NCBI RefSeq assembly: GCF_040545925.1
Contig: NZ_JBEPMX010000002.1
Location: forward strand, 62,001 to 126,000
Reading direction: 5' to 3'
DNA length: 64,000 bases
Source: Alkalibacillus flavidus
GTDB taxonomy: Bacteria > Bacillota > Bacilli > Bacillales > Alkalibacillaceae
A program made the position numbers and the translations under genes. Shown here piece after piece: positions 1 through 9,186 of this stretch. Position 1 is the first letter of the stretch; each line of letters starts with the position of its first letter. The notes beneath the pieces were generated by a model that saw only the letters and a program-made list of their open reading frames with translations, was not told where the DNA came from and made no database searches.

Positions 1-1
1 C

Positions 2-292
2 AGTCTCATTGACGTATTAAAATCCGACCAACCTGATTTAACGGATAAAGTCCAAACAGCGATTGATATTGAAGCGATTTTTGGTTATTTACACCTACTT
101 GATGAAAGGGAAAAAGAGGTCATTGTTAAACGTTACGGATTGGGACGTCAGCCTGATTATACACAGAGAGAAATTGCTAAGGCGTTGAACATTTCACGTA
201 GCTATGTATCCCGAATTGAAAAGCGGGCCTTAATGAAAATGTTCCATGCTTTTTATCGAGATCGTCAACAAAATGAGTCATCTACAAAATAA
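2..292 (+). CDS. sigK: RNA polymerase sigma-K factor, C-terminal part (truncated by window edge)
   Basis: The last 96 codons of a sigma-70 family factor enter from the left edge. Region 4 is complete: a [14 protein letters not shown] segment followed by the helix-turn-helix [22 protein letters not shown] and the tail [12 protein letters not shown], which is diagnostic of sigma-K (mother-cell late sporulation sigma). The end is uninterrupted; whether a skin-like element splits the 5' part cannot be seen. It is the only plus-strand gene in the first 17 kb and converges on mtnN. Sigma-K is made as a pro-protein, and its processing protease SpoIVFB is encoded at 46.9-47.7 kb. Sigma-E shares the architecture, but the tail matches sigma-K better. 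Confidence 0.93.
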   Translation, partial: SLIDVLKSDQPDLTDKVQTAIDIEAIFGYLHLLDEREKEVIVKRYGLGRQPDYTQREIAKALNISRSYVSRIEKRALMKMFHAFYRDRQQNESSTK

Positions 293-321
293 AAGCAGCT
301 ATCTGATTGATTCAGATAGCT
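285..321 (-). terminator. Rho-independent terminator after mtnN (convergent with sigK)
   Basis: Perfect 10-bp inverted repeat (297-306 with 312-321, loop of 5). Read on the minus strand it is followed by a T-rich tract (GCTTTTATTTTG), so it mainly ends the mtnN transcript. It may also stop sigK, although the plus-strand tail has few T. Confidence 0.8.
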
Positions 322-329
322 ACTCAACA

Positions 330-1019
330 TTATGTCAACATCTCAGCAATTAACGTTGCACTATTTTTCGCTGCTTTTTCTAAATAAGCTTCAAAGGAAA
401 TATCAGATGATTGACCAGCGATATCGGATAATGACCGAATGATTAAGCACGGTGTATCATATTGATGACACACCTGTGCGATGGAAACAGCTTCCATTTC
501 TAAAGCTTTAACGTCAGGAAAGCGTTTTGCAACGGTTTGAACACGTTCATAATCTGACATAAACGAATCTCCGGTTCCAATTAACCCTTCAGCCACTGTC
601 ACGTCGTCTGGTAAAATTTCTTTCGCTTGTTGTGCTCGCTTAACTAATTCATCATCAGAACGAAATCGAGCCGGCATTTGTGGAATCTGGCCATGTGTAT
701 AACCAAATGCCGTCGCATCTGCGTCATGGTGAATCGTCTCAGTACCAATGACGATATCACCTACATTTAACGACTGATCAACACCGCCGCTTGATCCTGT
801 ATTGATAACATAATCAGGTTGGAAACGTTCATGAAGTAACGTTGTTGATATAGCGGCATTCACTTTACCAATTCCTGATCGTAATAAGACGACATCATGG
901 TCGTGTAACTGTCCAACAATAAAATGACAGTTCGCAATTGTTTCTTCATAGTCAACAGTCATTTGTGATTTCAGCCATTCTACTTCTTCATCCATTGCTC
1001 CAATTAAACCGTATCGCAT
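330..1019 (-). CDS. mtnN: 5'-methylthioadenosine/S-adenosylhomocysteine nucleosidase
   Basis: A 229-residue cytosolic enzyme that hydrolyses methylthioadenosine and S-adenosylhomocysteine to adenine plus the thioribose or ribosyl-homocysteine product, in methionine salvage and the activated methyl cycle. Seen: the N-terminal MRYGLIGAMDEEVE block, the purine-nucleosidase glycine loop TGSSGGVDQSLNVGD, the ribose-binding ALEMEA block and the SLSDIAG block with the catalytic Asp. The start is the ATG at 1019, because AGGAGG lies about 10 nt upstream; an in-frame GTG at 1046 would place that Shine-Dalgarno sequence inside the gene. Follows yrrS, as in B. subtilis. Length is normal for the family. 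Confidence 0.95.
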   Translation of the reverse strand: MRYGLIGAMDEEVEWLKSQMTVDYEETIANCHFIVGQLHDHDVVLLRSGIGKVNAAISTTLLHERFQPDYVINTGSSGGVDQSLNVGDIVIGTETIHHDADATAFGYTHGQIPQMPARFRSDDELVKRAQQAKEILPDDVTVAEGLIGTGDSFMSDYERVQTVAKRFPDVKALEMEAVSIAQVCHQYDTPCLIIRSLSDIAGQSSDISFEAYLEKAAKNSATLIAEMLT

Positions 1020-1049
1020 TTGTCGTATGCCTCCTGTATTGTTCACTCA

Positions 1050-1817
1050 TTACTCGTCATTTGATGATTCTGCATTGTAATCAGGATGTTCATCATTGAC
1101 TTCTAGTACTTCCATCTTTTGTGGTTGCCAACCTTCTTCTTCAATCCAATCTAAATAGACGCGATACACATCATCTTGGGCACCATCTGTCACTGTACCT
1201 ATAACATGATTAGCCATACCGCCACTTTCTAAGCGCCAAAAAATGATATCGTCTTCGGCTAATCCTGTCGCATACTCGATCGCATCTTCCATTTCTTTAC
1301 GATCTTGTGTTCCTTCAGAGAATTCAGAGTTATGAGGTTCTTCTTGTTCCGTTCCAATAGGCTCCCAATCGCGTTCGATTACACGAATTACATTGTCTTT
1401 ATCCGACTCTGTTACGGTTTCTTCTGTCGGTTCATCAGGGTTACTTGTGTCGTCTGATTGACTTTCGTCCGAGTTGGCCTCGTCTTCACTGCCTTCTTCA
1501 TCAGATTGTGAATCATCGTTAGCGTCGGTTTCATCTGTTGATTCATCCGCACCCGATGATGCTTGATTATCATCGCTGTCAGCGTTTTCAGATTCGCCTG
1601 CATCACCCTCATCTTCTGATGATTCATTGTTTCCATTGTCTGATGATTCTGCCGCTGGTTCATCTTGTTGCTGATCAGCTGTATCATCATTGCCACCAAA
1701 CAACCAAAAACCGACTAATACAATAATTAAAAGAACGACTAACCAAATTAATGAATTCATTAACTTTGTGTTTTTACGACGTTTCTCAAAACGTTCAGAA
1801 CGACTATCATGTTCCAT
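1050..1817 (-). CDS. yrrS: YrrS-type membrane protein (DUF1510) with a long acidic linker
   Basis: 255 residues. A basic N-terminus (RSERFEKRRKNTK) precedes one membrane segment at about residues 22-40. An extracytoplasmic linker from about 42 to 145 is almost only Asp, Glu, Ser, Asn and Gln. A folded C-terminal domain (about 150-245, with WEPIGTEQ, IIFWRLESGG and YRVYLDWIEEEGW) fits the DUF1510 family of B. subtilis YrrS; the function is unknown. The ATG at 1817 has AAGGAGG at good spacing. It sits between greA and mtnN as in B. subtilis, but the penicillin-binding protein gene (pbpI) found beside yrrS there is absent. The acidic linker suggests a salt-adapted surface protein. Confidence 0.8.
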   Translation of the reverse strand: MEHDSRSERFEKRRKNTKLMNSLIWLVVLLIIVLVGFWLFGGNDDTADQQQDEPAAESSDNGNNESSEDEGDAGESENADSDDNQASSGADESTDETDANDDSQSDEEGSEDEANSDESQSDDTSNPDEPTEETVTESDKDNVIRVIERDWEPIGTEQEEPHNSEFSEGTQDRKEMEDAIEYATGLAEDDIIFWRLESGGMANHVIGTVTDGAQDDVYRVYLDWIEEEGWQPQKMEVLEVNDEHPDYNAESSNDE

Positions 1818-1853
1818 TGCTCGGCCTCCTTATACGCAACTATTATGTTAAAC

Positions 1854-1877
1854 AGTCCTACACGGTTGTGTAGGACT
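1854..1877 (-). terminator. Terminator hairpin after greA
   Basis: Perfect 10-bp stem (1854-1863 with 1868-1877) with a 4-nt loop, 11 nt past the greA stop. The minus-strand tail (GTTTAACATAAT) has only a short T run, so termination may be partial and yrrS could be reached by readthrough. Confidence 0.6.
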
Positions 1878-1888
1878 TTAATTGATAG

Positions 1889-2365
1889 TTATTTGACTTC
1901 TTTAATTTTAACTTCGAATTCGCCACCAGGTGTTTGGACCATCACTTGATCGCCAATTTTTTTACCGAGTAAGCTTTGCGCCATCGGTGAATCATTGGAA
2001 ATACGACCTTCAAATGGATCCGCTTCGGCACTACCAACGATTTGATATTCTTCTTCATCACCATCAGGTAACTCTTCAAATATAACCGTTTTACCTAATT
2101 GGACAATTTCATTATTATCATCATCATTTTCAATAATAACAGCATAACGAATCATATTTTCAATTTGTGAAATGCGCGCTTCAACAAAAGCTTGTTCATC
2201 TTTAGCAGCATCATACTCAGAGTTCTCTGATAAGTCACCAAAGTCACGTGCAATCTTTATACGTTCAACCACTTCTGGTCGTCTTACGGTCTTTAACTCT
2301 TCTAATTCTTCTTCTAATTTGCGTTTTCCGTCTTCTGTCATGTAATAGCTTTGTTCTTCAGCCAT
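1889..2365 (-). CDS. greA: Transcription elongation factor GreA
   Basis: 158 residues, the family length. GreA enters the RNA polymerase secondary channel and stimulates cleavage of backtracked RNA. Seen: an N-terminal coiled coil (about 8-78) with the tip [22 protein letters not shown] region carrying the two acidic residues that coordinate magnesium, then an FKBP-like domain ending with [19 protein letters not shown]. The start at 2365 ([14 protein letters not shown]) is chosen because AAGGAG lies 9 nt upstream; an in-frame start at 2389 lacks a site. Lies downstream of udk as in B. subtilis. Confidence 0.97.
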   Translation of the reverse strand: MAEEQSYYMTEDGKRKLEEELEELKTVRRPEVVERIKIARDFGDLSENSEYDAAKDEQAFVEARISQIENMIRYAVIIENDDDNNEIVQLGKTVIFEELPDGDEEEYQIVGSAEADPFEGRISNDSPMAQSLLGKKIGDQVMVQTPGGEFEVKIKEVK

Positions 2366-2417
2366 GTTTGGACACTCCTTCTCATTCATATATCTACATT
2401 AGCGCTAATATTAATGG

Positions 2418-3050
2418 TTATATTTGTTTTTTGTCAATAATACTTTTGATTTTTGTTGATAATAAATCAATTGCGACGTGATTTTCGCCACCTTCAGGTA
2501 TGATAATATCCGCATACCGTTTCGCCGGTTCAACGAATTGTAAATGCATCGGTCGAACGACATTCATATATTGATTCATGACCGATTCTAATGTTCGGCC
2601 GCGTTCTTTAATGTCACGCATCATGCGTCGAATAATACGAATATCAGCGTCTGTATCAACAAAGACTTTAATATCCATAATATCTCGAAGACGAGCATCC
2701 TCTAATACGAGAATACCTTCTAAAATGATCACTTCTTGTGGCTCAGTGTGGATCGTTTCATCTGAACGCGTGTGTAATTCGTAATTATACACCGGTTTTT
2801 CGACCGATTCACGGCGAGATAATCGATTGAGATGGTCAATTAATAAATCATTATCAAATGCTAATGGATGATCATAATTGGTATTTAATCGCTCTTCAAA
2901 TGGTATATGTGATTGATCTTTATAATATGAATCTTGTTCTAACATTAGAATCGATGTATTTTGAAATTGTTCACAAATGGTTCTAGTTACAGTCGTCTTA
3001 CCTGAACCAGTACCACCTGCAACCCCTATTATTATCGGCTTATCGTTCAA
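2418..3050 (-). CDS. udk: Uridine kinase (uridine/cytidine kinase)
   Basis: 210 residues. Phosphorylates uridine and cytidine to the monophosphates in pyrimidine salvage. Walker [13 protein letters not shown] is at residues 9-20; further blocks are [26 protein letters not shown], the [13 protein letters not shown]alker B/lid region and an [15 protein letters not shown] lid. The start codon is TTG at 3050, preceded by AAGGGAG at 9 nt; no ATG fits better. It begins 18 nt after the trmR stop, so the two are probably co-transcribed. In B. subtilis yrrO and yrrN lie between these two genes; they are absent here. Confidence 0.95.
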   Translation of the reverse strand: MNDKPIIIGVAGGTGSGKTTVTRTICEQFQNTSILMLEQDSYYKDQSHIPFEERLNTNYDHPLAFDNDLLIDHLNRLSRRESVEKPVYNYELHTRSDETIHTEPQEVIILEGILVLEDARLRDIMDIKVFVDTDADIRIIRRMMRDIKERGRTLESVMNQYMNVVRPMHLQFVEPAKRYADIIIPEGGENHVAIDLLSTKIKSIIDKKQI

Positions 3051-3068
3051 GGCCTGTTGCTCCCTTCT

Positions 3069-3722
3069 TCACTCACTATCTGTTTGACTGTTTTTAACCG
3101 CTATCGCCACACCATCACCTGATTCAACGATCGTCGTCGTGTAATCGCTATGGTTCGATAACCACTGATTAAACTGATTAATTTTTTCACCTATATTAAC
3201 AAACCGCTCATTGTCTTGTACCTCTTTAGCAACATACCCCTTAAATAAAACGTTGTCAACCACAATGAGACCACCTTCTGCTACAAATGGATCAATCTTT
3301 TCTACAAAGGCTTGATACTGCCCTTTTGCCGCATCAACAAACACTAGGTCATACGTTTGACTATCAGAAGATAACTCGTCCAACCAAACATTCGCATCGT
3401 GATGAATCACTTGAATCCGATCGTGTAATTGGGCTTCATGAATAAAATGTGTAGCCTCTTGAAAACGATTGTCGTCACGTTCGATTGTCGTAATAGACGC
3501 ATGTTTAGTTGCTAGCGCCATTTGAATCGCCGAATACCCAATGGCTGTTCCGATCTCTAGTATATGTTGTGGTTGGTGTAAACGCACTAACTGTTGAAGT
3601 AATCCTATGCCATCACGTTCCATAATAGGTACGTGATGATTGTCGGCATACTGCTCCATTTTATCTAACAACGGGTGTTGTTCAGGTTGTAATGAACGGA
3701 TATAATGCTTTGTTTTAGACAT
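3069..3722 (-). CDS. trmR: O-methyltransferase, TrmR family (tRNA 5-hydroxyuridine methyltransferase)
   Basis: 217 residues, SAM-dependent O-methyltransferase family 3. Motif I is ILEIGTAIGYSAIQMA, motif II TTIERDD, and the DLVFVDAAKGQYQ block carries the Asp expected to bind the metal; a second metal/active-site block is LIVVDNVLFKG. The syntenic B. subtilis YrrM (TrmR) methylates 5-hydroxyuridine at tRNA position 34 to 5-methoxyuridine; the same function here is inferred from family plus position. The ATG at 3722 has a weak ribosome site. The U32-type partners that make 5-hydroxyuridine in the B. subtilis cluster are not adjacent. Confidence 0.85.
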   Translation of the reverse strand: MSKTKHYIRSLQPEQHPLLDKMEQYADNHHVPIMERDGIGLLQQLVRLHQPQHILEIGTAIGYSAIQMALATKHASITTIERDDNRFQEATHFIHEAQLHDRIQVIHHDANVWLDELSSDSQTYDLVFVDAAKGQYQAFVEKIDPFVAEGGLIVVDNVLFKGYVAKEVQDNERFVNIGEKINQFNQWLSNHSDYTTTIVESGDGVAIAVKNSQTDSE

Positions 3723-3823
3723 GTTACTTTCACGCGTCCTTCCATTGCCATAAGCAACGACGTTATTTTACCACAAGCTGAAGCTATTTGTCTTATGATG
3801 AACTTCAATGTGATGAATTTAGA

Positions 3824-3859
3824 CAAAAATAGAGGAATGCGATATGACATCGCACTCCT
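3824..3859 (-). terminator. Rho-independent terminator after mltG
   Basis: 11-bp stem (3833-3843 with 3849-3859, one G-U pair in RNA), loop of 5, followed on the minus strand by CTATTTTTGTC. It lies 12 nt past the mltG stop and separates mltG from the trmR-udk genes. Confidence 0.85.
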
Positions 3860-3870
3860 AACAATGATGA

Positions 3871-5004
3871 TTAATCATTTGATGGTCGATACTGATCAAT
3901 ATTTTGATTATGTTCTTCTAAAGTTTCAGCGAAATGAACATCCCCATCGTCACCATGTAAGAAGTATTTATAATTATGGTATTCTGGGTTAACAGCTGCT
4001 TCTAATGCACTTTCATGGTAGTTAGATATAGGCCCTGGTGGCAACCCTAGATTTTGATACGTATTGTACGGATGATCAATTTCTAAGTCTTCATATAAAA
4101 CCCGTTCTTGATGTTCCCCTTTCGCATAGAGAACAGTTGGGTCTGTTTGTAACGGCATTTCTTGCTCACCTTCATCAGGGTTTATTCGATTATAAAAGAC
4201 ACCTGAGATCATAGGGCGACTTTCTTGTTCTGATGCTTCATTTTCAATTAGTGAGGCCATCGTCAATGCTTCGTGAATCGATAAATTACGACTATCAATT
4301 TGATCGATATATTGGAACACTTGGTTTTGCGTTTCGTCCAACATCATTGTAACAACTTGTTCAACGGTCGGATCTTCTTCATAAAAAGGATACGTTAATG
4401 CATTTAAGTACCCTTCTAATGGATAACGAACTTCCTCAGCGAGAATATCATCTGACAATAGTTCAGGATACTGCTCCATCATTGACTGAATAAATGCTTC
4501 GTCATTCATTTTATCCATAAATTCTTGTTCATTGATCGACGTTTCCTCTGCAAAGATGCCGGCGATTTCTTCAATGGTTGTCCCTTCTGGAATCGTGACT
4601 CTAAAGATTGGATCAACCATAATGACACCTGTTTTTAATGTTTCAATAATTTCATCCATCGTTAAGCTTTTAGACATTTGATAGTCACCAGCTTGAAAAC
4701 CTGTTTCATTTTTGAATGTGACGTAGTAGTCAAAAATGGTGGCATTACTGATAATATCTTTTTCTTCTAAAATACTAGCAATATCTTCGACGCTTGATCC
4801 TAGTGGGATATTAACTTCGATGAGTTCATCATTATCTGGGTCAACAGGGCTTAAACCTTCTTCAATATAGTTGTATAAGAAGTAGCCACCGATGGTAAAT
4901 AAAATCACTAACACTAAAATGACAATCAAAATAACTTTACGAGCCATACTTGCTTCTTTGACACGTCTTGCTTTTATATTTTCTGTTTCATTGGAAGATG
5001 ACAA
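3871..5004 (-). CDS. mltG: Endolytic murein transglycosylase MltG (YceG-like)
   Basis: 377 residues. Cleaves nascent peptidoglycan glycan strands at the outer face of the membrane and so helps terminate elongation. Seen: a short cytosolic tail, one membrane segment at about 22-45, a LysM-like subdomain (VNIPLGSSVEDIASILEEKDII), and the YceG catalytic core with SLIENEASEQESRPMISGVF, where the first Glu of ENEAS (about residue 255) is the expected catalytic residue, plus LPPGPISNYHESALEAA near the C-terminus. The start is a TTG at 5004 with AGGGGG 8 nt upstream; in-frame ATG codons further upstream have no site and add an implausible hydrophobic leader. Same position as B. subtilis yrrL. Confidence 0.93.
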   Translation of the reverse strand: MSSSNETENIKARRVKEASMARKVILIVILVLVILFTIGGYFLYNYIEEGLSPVDPDNDELIEVNIPLGSSVEDIASILEEKDIISNATIFDYYVTFKNETGFQAGDYQMSKSLTMDEIIETLKTGVIMVDPIFRVTIPEGTTIEEIAGIFAEETSINEQEFMDKMNDEAFIQSMMEQYPELLSDDILAEEVRYPLEGYLNALTYPFYEEDPTVEQVVTMMLDETQNQVFQYIDQIDSRNLSIHEALTMASLIENEASEQESRPMISGVFYNRINPDEGEQEMPLQTDPTVLYAKGEHQERVLYEDLEIDHPYNTYQNLGLPPGPISNYHESALEAAVNPEYHNYKYFLHGDDGDVHFAETLEEHNQNIDQYRPSND

Positions 5005-5102
5005 ATAACTTCCCCCTATCATTCTTAATACCAAATAAAGTATAAAATAAAACACGACATTTTTCTATCTTTGTTGTTAAATTGTTGATAAATATTTTTG
5101 GG

Positions 5103-5136
5103 AAACATAAAAGAGACCATGTGATATCACATGGTC
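5103..5136 (-). terminator. Terminator after yrzB
   Basis: Perfect 22-nt palindrome (5115-5136) that can form an 11-bp arm hairpin, followed on the minus strand by TCTTTTATG. It ends the alaS-ireB-ruvX-yrzB transcription unit just past the yrzB stop. Confidence 0.75.
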
Positions 5137-5144
5137 CACTTAAC

Positions 5145-5429
5145 TTATTCTGTTTCTTCATCTGACTCAGAAAATGTCGCGAGCATTTCTTCTACGATTT
5201 GCCATTCTTCTTCGGTTTCAATTTGAAAGAGGGTTAAATCGTCTGAGTCACCTTCTGCTTCTTCGTAACGAAACGCAAATACTTCGACTTCTTCCTCTTC
5301 TTCTTGTTCAGCAGGTACAGCAACCAAATATGATTGCTCTGTGTGATCTACATCAAACGTGAACAGCACATCAAATAAATGTTCTTCTCCTGACTCATCA
5401 GGAATAATAATACGTTCTTTCTCCTGCAT
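5145..5429 (-). CDS. yrzB: DUF1292 protein, YrzB family
   Basis: 94 residues, highly acidic (EEEEEVEVF, SESDEETE at the end). Matches the YrzB/UPF0473 family found between ruvX and mltG across Bacilli; its function is unknown. The core IIIPDESGEEHLFDVLFTF and the YLVAVPAEQ block are the family-like parts. The start at 5429 (MQEKERIII) has AAGGAG at 9 nt; an earlier in-frame start at 5462 would overlap ruvX. Sixteen nt separate it from ruvX, so it is probably co-transcribed with ireB and ruvX. Confidence 0.88.
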   Translation of the reverse strand: MQEKERIIIPDESGEEHLFDVLFTFDVDHTEQSYLVAVPAEQEEEEEVEVFAFRYEEAEGDSDDLTLFQIETEEEWQIVEEMLATFSESDEETE

Positions 5430-5445
5430 AGGGGTCCACTCCTTT

Positions 5446-5862
5446 TTAACGGTTAGCGTCAAGATAACTTTGTAAAATCATGACGGCTGCCATTTTATCA
5501 ATGACTTGCTTTCGTTTCTGTCGGCTCATATCAGCATCTAATAAAACCCGTTCAGCTGCCATTGTTGTTAACCGTTCATCCCATAACACGACGGGTAATT
5601 CATATGTTTCTTCTAAGTACGACGCGAACTCTTGACTAACTTCACCTCGTTCACCAACAGACCCATTCATGTTCTTAGGAAAACCGACTACAATTTTACT
5701 AATCTCATGCTCTTGGATGATACGACTCATTTTGTCTTTGACTGACTCATAGTTATCTTCATTCCATTTAAGCGTTTCTATACCTTGAGCAGTAAAATGT
5801 AATGCATCTGATACGGCAATACCGATCGTTTTTTCACCTACATCTAGTCCTAAAACTTTCAT
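5446..5862 (-). CDS. ruvX: Holliday junction resolvase-like RuvX (YqgF family)
   Basis: 138 residues with an RNase H-like fold. Seen: the first strand [19 protein letters not shown] with the first catalytic Asp, the [16 protein letters not shown] block and the [21 protein letters not shown] block carrying the other acidic residues. In E. coli YqgF the family has been linked to pre-16S rRNA 5'-end processing, and other members show resolvase activity; which applies here cannot be told from sequence. ATG at 5862 with GAGG at 7 nt. Located between ireB and yrzB as in other Bacilli. Confidence 0.93.
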   Translation of the reverse strand: MKVLGLDVGEKTIGIAVSDALHFTAQGIETLKWNEDNYESVKDKMSRIIQEHEISKIVVGFPKNMNGSVGERGEVSQEFASYLEETYELPVVLWDERLTTMAAERVLLDADMSRQKRKQVIDKMAAVMILQSYLDANR

Positions 5863-5871
5863 GTGTTATCC

Positions 5872-6135
5872 TCAAGTATCTTTCGTTGTTTTTAAGTAAT
5901 TTTTCACAACTTCTTCGATAATTTCATCGCGTTCGAGTAGTGACATTAAATTACGGGCGTCATTGTGACGAGGGATATAAGCTGGATCACCCGATAATAA
6001 ATAACCAACGATTTGATTAATCGGATTATATCCTTTCTCTTCAAGTGATTGATAAACTTGATGCAATGTTTCGTTCACTTGTTTGGCCTGTGAGTCATCA
6101 GAAAACTGATACTGCATTGTGTGATCATTTGACAT
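5872..6135 (-). CDS. ireB: IreB family regulatory phosphoprotein (YrzL, DUF965)
   Basis: 87 residues. Conserved blocks [25 protein letters not shown] and [30 protein letters not shown] are those of the IreB/YrzL family. In Enterococcus faecalis IreB is a substrate of the PASTA-domain kinase IreK and dampens intrinsic cephalosporin resistance; the role in Bacilli is not established. The start is the ATG at 6135, 7 nt after GAGGGGG; a TTG six bases upstream is in frame but too close to the site. It begins 46 nt past the alaS stop, giving the conserved alaS-ireB-ruvX-yrzB order. Confidence 0.92.
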   Translation of the reverse strand: MSNDHTMQYQFSDDSQAKQVNETLHQVYQSLEEKGYNPINQIVGYLLSGDPAYIPRHNDARNLMSLLERDEIIEEVVKNYLKTTKDT

Positions 6136-6181
6136 ATACAATCCCCCTCAAACGACTTTAACTTCATTATATACTGAAATG

Positions 6182-8824
6182 CTACGAAGATAAAACCGTT
6201 TTGACATATTCTTTTGCTACAGCCAGTGCATCGTCGATTTTTTCGGGTTGTTTACCGCCTGCTTGTGCCATATCTGGACGGCCACCACCGCCGCCACCAC
6301 ACTGTGTAGCTGCTTCTTTAATCAGATTGCCTGCATGGAAACCACGGTCAATTAAATCTTGAGACACACCTGAAGCCAATTGGACTTTACCGTCGTTTTC
6401 CATCGCTAATAAAATGATGCCAGAATTTAATTGTTGTTTCAAATCATCAACCATATTGCGTAACGCATTCATATCACTAACGTCCACTTTTTCTGCTAAT
6501 AACGAAACATCATCAATGGTTTCGACTTGATCTAAAATATTAGCTGACTCAACATTCGCAAGTTTTTGGGTAAGCGATTCATTTTCTCGTTGTAAATCTT
6601 TTATTTCTTGGTATAAAGCATCAATACGCTGTGGCACTTGCTCTGTTTTTGTTTTCAATTTTGACGCTGCTTCACTTAATAACTGCTCACGGCCTTCGTA
6701 ATATGCGTAAGCACCTTGGCCTGTAGTCGCCTCAATACGACGTGTGCCAGCACCAATACCAGTTTCTTGCGTAATCTTAAATAGGCCGATTTCCGCTGTA
6801 TTATTAACGTGGCACCCGCCACATAATTCAATACTATAATCATCCACGAATACAACACGTACTTCTTCGCCATATTTCGCATCGAATAAGGCCATAGCTC
6901 CCATCTCTTTAGCTTCCTCTAACGTGTGATGAGAGATAGCTACATTGATGGATTGCCACACTTTTTCGTTTACAATACGCTCGATTTCTTTTAATTGTTC
7001 TTCTGATACGGCGTTAAAATGAGTGAAGTCAAAACGTAAACGATCTGGGGCCACTAGTGAACCTGCTTGGTTAACGTGATCACCTAAAACATCTTTAAGC
7101 GCTTGATGCAGTAAGTGTGTGGCTGTGTGGTTTTTAACTGTTTGCTTACGGTCATATTCGTTGACTTCCGCTTCGACTGATTGTTGAAGCGTTAGTGTAC
7201 CTTCTGTCACGTCGATCTGATGCAAGTTTTGCCCGTTTGGCCCTTTTTGCACATCTTTAACATGCGCAACACCTGTTTCTGATTTGATTACACCTTTGTC
7301 AGCTATCTGTCCACCACTTTCTGCATAGAAAGGTGTATCAGCTAATACAATCGTCGCTTCATCACCAGCTTGAAGGTTCGAAGTCATGGCTTGATCTTTA
7401 ACAATTGTTGACAGTGTCGTTGTCGTCGTTAATTGGTCATAACCAATAAATTGACTGTCTACATCAATTTGCTGTAACACTTCATCTTGTACTTGCATTG
7501 AGTCCACTTTTTGGCGTGCTTCACGCGCTCTTTCACGTTGTTTAGACATCTCTCGTTCAAAACCTACTTCATCAATCGTGAAGCCCTCAGCCTGAACATA
7601 TTCTTCAGTTAATTCTTTCGGGAAGCCGTACGTATCATATAACGTAAATACTTCTTCACCTGGAAAAACATTGCTCTGTTTCGCTTTTTCAGCTTGCATC
7701 ACTTTTTCTAAAATCGCTAAGCCTTCTTGCAATGTTTCATGGAAACGTTCTTCTTCTTTTTTCACCACTTCTTGAATGAAATCTTTTTTATTATGAACTT
7801 CTGGATAGAAGTCATACATAATCGTTGCGACTTGATCCACTAATCGATACATAAACGGTTCATTTAAATTCAAGTCCTTCGCAAAACGAATAGCACGGCG
7901 TAATAAACGACGTAGGACATAACCACGACCTTCGTTTGATGGAAGTGCTCCGTCTCCGATTGCGAATGCTACTGTACGCACGTGGTCAGCGATAACTTTG
8001 AACGCTGTGTCTTGTCGTTCGTTGTCATGATATTGGACACCCGACAGTTGCTCTGTTCGTTCGATAATCGGTTTGAATAAATCCGTTTCAAAGTTTGTTC
8101 GTGTATCTTGGATGACAGAAACGATTCGTTCTAATCCCATCCCCGTATCAATATTTTTCTTCGGTAATGGGGTATAAGTATCATCAGGGTTATGGTTAAA
8201 TTGTGAAAAGACGAGATTCCAAATTTCTAAGTAACGTTCATTTTCGCCACCTGGGTATAGTTCAGGATCTTTCGGGTCATTTCCATATGCTTCACCACGG
8301 TCGTAGAAAATCTCTGTGTTCGGTCCACTTGGGCCTTCACCAATATCCCAAAAGTTTTCCTCAATACGTATGATACGCTCAGTCGGTAAGCCGACTTGGT
8401 CTTTCCAAATATGATACGCTTCATCATCTTCTGGGTGCACAGTGACTGATAAACGTTCAGCGTCAAATCCAATCCAGTCATCACTTGTTAAGAATTCCCA
8501 CGCCCATTCAATCGCTTTTTCTTTAAAATAATCACCGATTGAAAAATTACCGAGCATTTCAAAAAACGTGTGGTGACGAGCCGTAAAGCCGACATTTTCG
8601 ATATCGTTTGTTCGAATCGATTTTTGTGCATTGACAATACGTGGATTGTCCGGAATGATTCGTCCGTCAAAATATTTTTTAAGCGTGGCCACCCCACTGT
8701 TAATCCATAGAAGGGTTGGATCTTCTTGTGGCACGAGTGATCGGCTTGGTTCTACACCATGGCCTTTTTCTTTAAAAAAGTCTAAAAACATTTGTCTCAC
8801 TTCATGCGATTGCAATTGTGTCAT
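6182..8824 (-). CDS. alaS: Alanine--tRNA ligase
   Basis: 880 residues, full length. Charges tRNA-Ala and hydrolyses mischarged Ser/Gly-tRNA-Ala. Domains in order: class II catalytic core (1-240, with [27 protein letters not shown] and [10 protein letters not shown]), tRNA-recognition helices (to about 460), editing domain (zinc-binding HTATHLLHQ near 566-573 and CGGCH near 666-670), a coiled coil (about 720-760) and a C-terminal DHHA1/C-Ala domain with a glycine run ([16 protein letters not shown]). ATG at 8824 with GGAGG at 7-8 nt. Regulated by the upstream T-box leader; a structured repeat lies between that leader and this start. Confidence 0.98.
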   Translation of the reverse strand: MTQLQSHEVRQMFLDFFKEKGHGVEPSRSLVPQEDPTLLWINSGVATLKKYFDGRIIPDNPRIVNAQKSIRTNDIENVGFTARHHTFFEMLGNFSIGDYFKEKAIEWAWEFLTSDDWIGFDAERLSVTVHPEDDEAYHIWKDQVGLPTERIIRIEENFWDIGEGPSGPNTEIFYDRGEAYGNDPKDPELYPGGENERYLEIWNLVFSQFNHNPDDTYTPLPKKNIDTGMGLERIVSVIQDTRTNFETDLFKPIIERTEQLSGVQYHDNERQDTAFKVIADHVRTVAFAIGDGALPSNEGRGYVLRRLLRRAIRFAKDLNLNEPFMYRLVDQVATIMYDFYPEVHNKKDFIQEVVKKEEERFHETLQEGLAILEKVMQAEKAKQSNVFPGEEVFTLYDTYGFPKELTEEYVQAEGFTIDEVGFEREMSKQRERAREARQKVDSMQVQDEVLQQIDVDSQFIGYDQLTTTTTLSTIVKDQAMTSNLQAGDEATIVLADTPFYAESGGQIADKGVIKSETGVAHVKDVQKGPNGQNLHQIDVTEGTLTLQQSVEAEVNEYDRKQTVKNHTATHLLHQALKDVLGDHVNQAGSLVAPDRLRFDFTHFNAVSEEQLKEIERIVNEKVWQSINVAISHHTLEEAKEMGAMALFDAKYGEEVRVVFVDDYSIELCGGCHVNNTAEIGLFKITQETGIGAGTRRIEATTGQGAYAYYEGREQLLSEAASKLKTKTEQVPQRIDALYQEIKDLQRENESLTQKLANVESANILDQVETIDDVSLLAEKVDVSDMNALRNMVDDLKQQLNSGIILLAMENDGKVQLASGVSQDLIDRGFHAGNLIKEAATQCGGGGGGRPDMAQAGGKQPEKIDDALAVAKEYVKTVLSS

Positions 8825-8865
8825 CTTTATTCCTCCTGTATCGTTTATTTAAATGTCATTTAAAA

Positions 8866-9184
8866 TTAGGCTTTGTTAAAGTCTGTTGTTGAATTGTGAT
8901 CCGCTTTTGGTGGACGCTTTCCGACGACCCGGATGGTCTAGTGTCGACGTTGGCCACAAAAGCGGATTTCATAAGCTTCCTTGACTAATTCTGCGCCGAG
9001 TACTCGCAGGCGCAGGACGTACTTCGACACGATGTCGTGACGTCCACGTTGCAAACAGGACGTTTGCGTTCTTAGTGGACGTTCCTCCGTGTATCGAGCT
9101 GGAGTCGCCACCTCCGCTTCTCACAATTCAACAACTCAATGCTAATTCATTTGAAAATCAAGACTAAACATTAACAGAGCCTAA
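8866..9184 (-). repeat. MITE-like inverted-repeat element inside the alaS leader
   Basis: About 319 bp with nested inverted repeats and no ORF of its own. Outer ends 8866-8879 (TTAGGCTTTGTTAA) and 9171-9184 (TTAACAGAGCCTAA) match at 13 of 14 positions; inner repeats 8885-8899 and 9121-9135 (GTTGTTGAATTGTGA and its complement) match perfectly. Internal hairpins include CCGCTTTTGTGG with CCACCAAAAGCGG. Its GC content is visibly higher than the surrounding DNA. The layout resembles the non-coding, palindromic interspersed repeats common in Bacillaceae genomes. No clear target-site duplication was identified. It separates the T-box terminator from the alaS start. Confidence 0.7.
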
Positions 9185-9186
9185 AA

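Noticed and set aside
1412..1699. Met/Thr/Gln-rich 95-codon minus-strand ORF in another frame of yrrS
   Set aside because: It is a frame-shifted reading of the low-complexity acidic linker and has no start site of its own.
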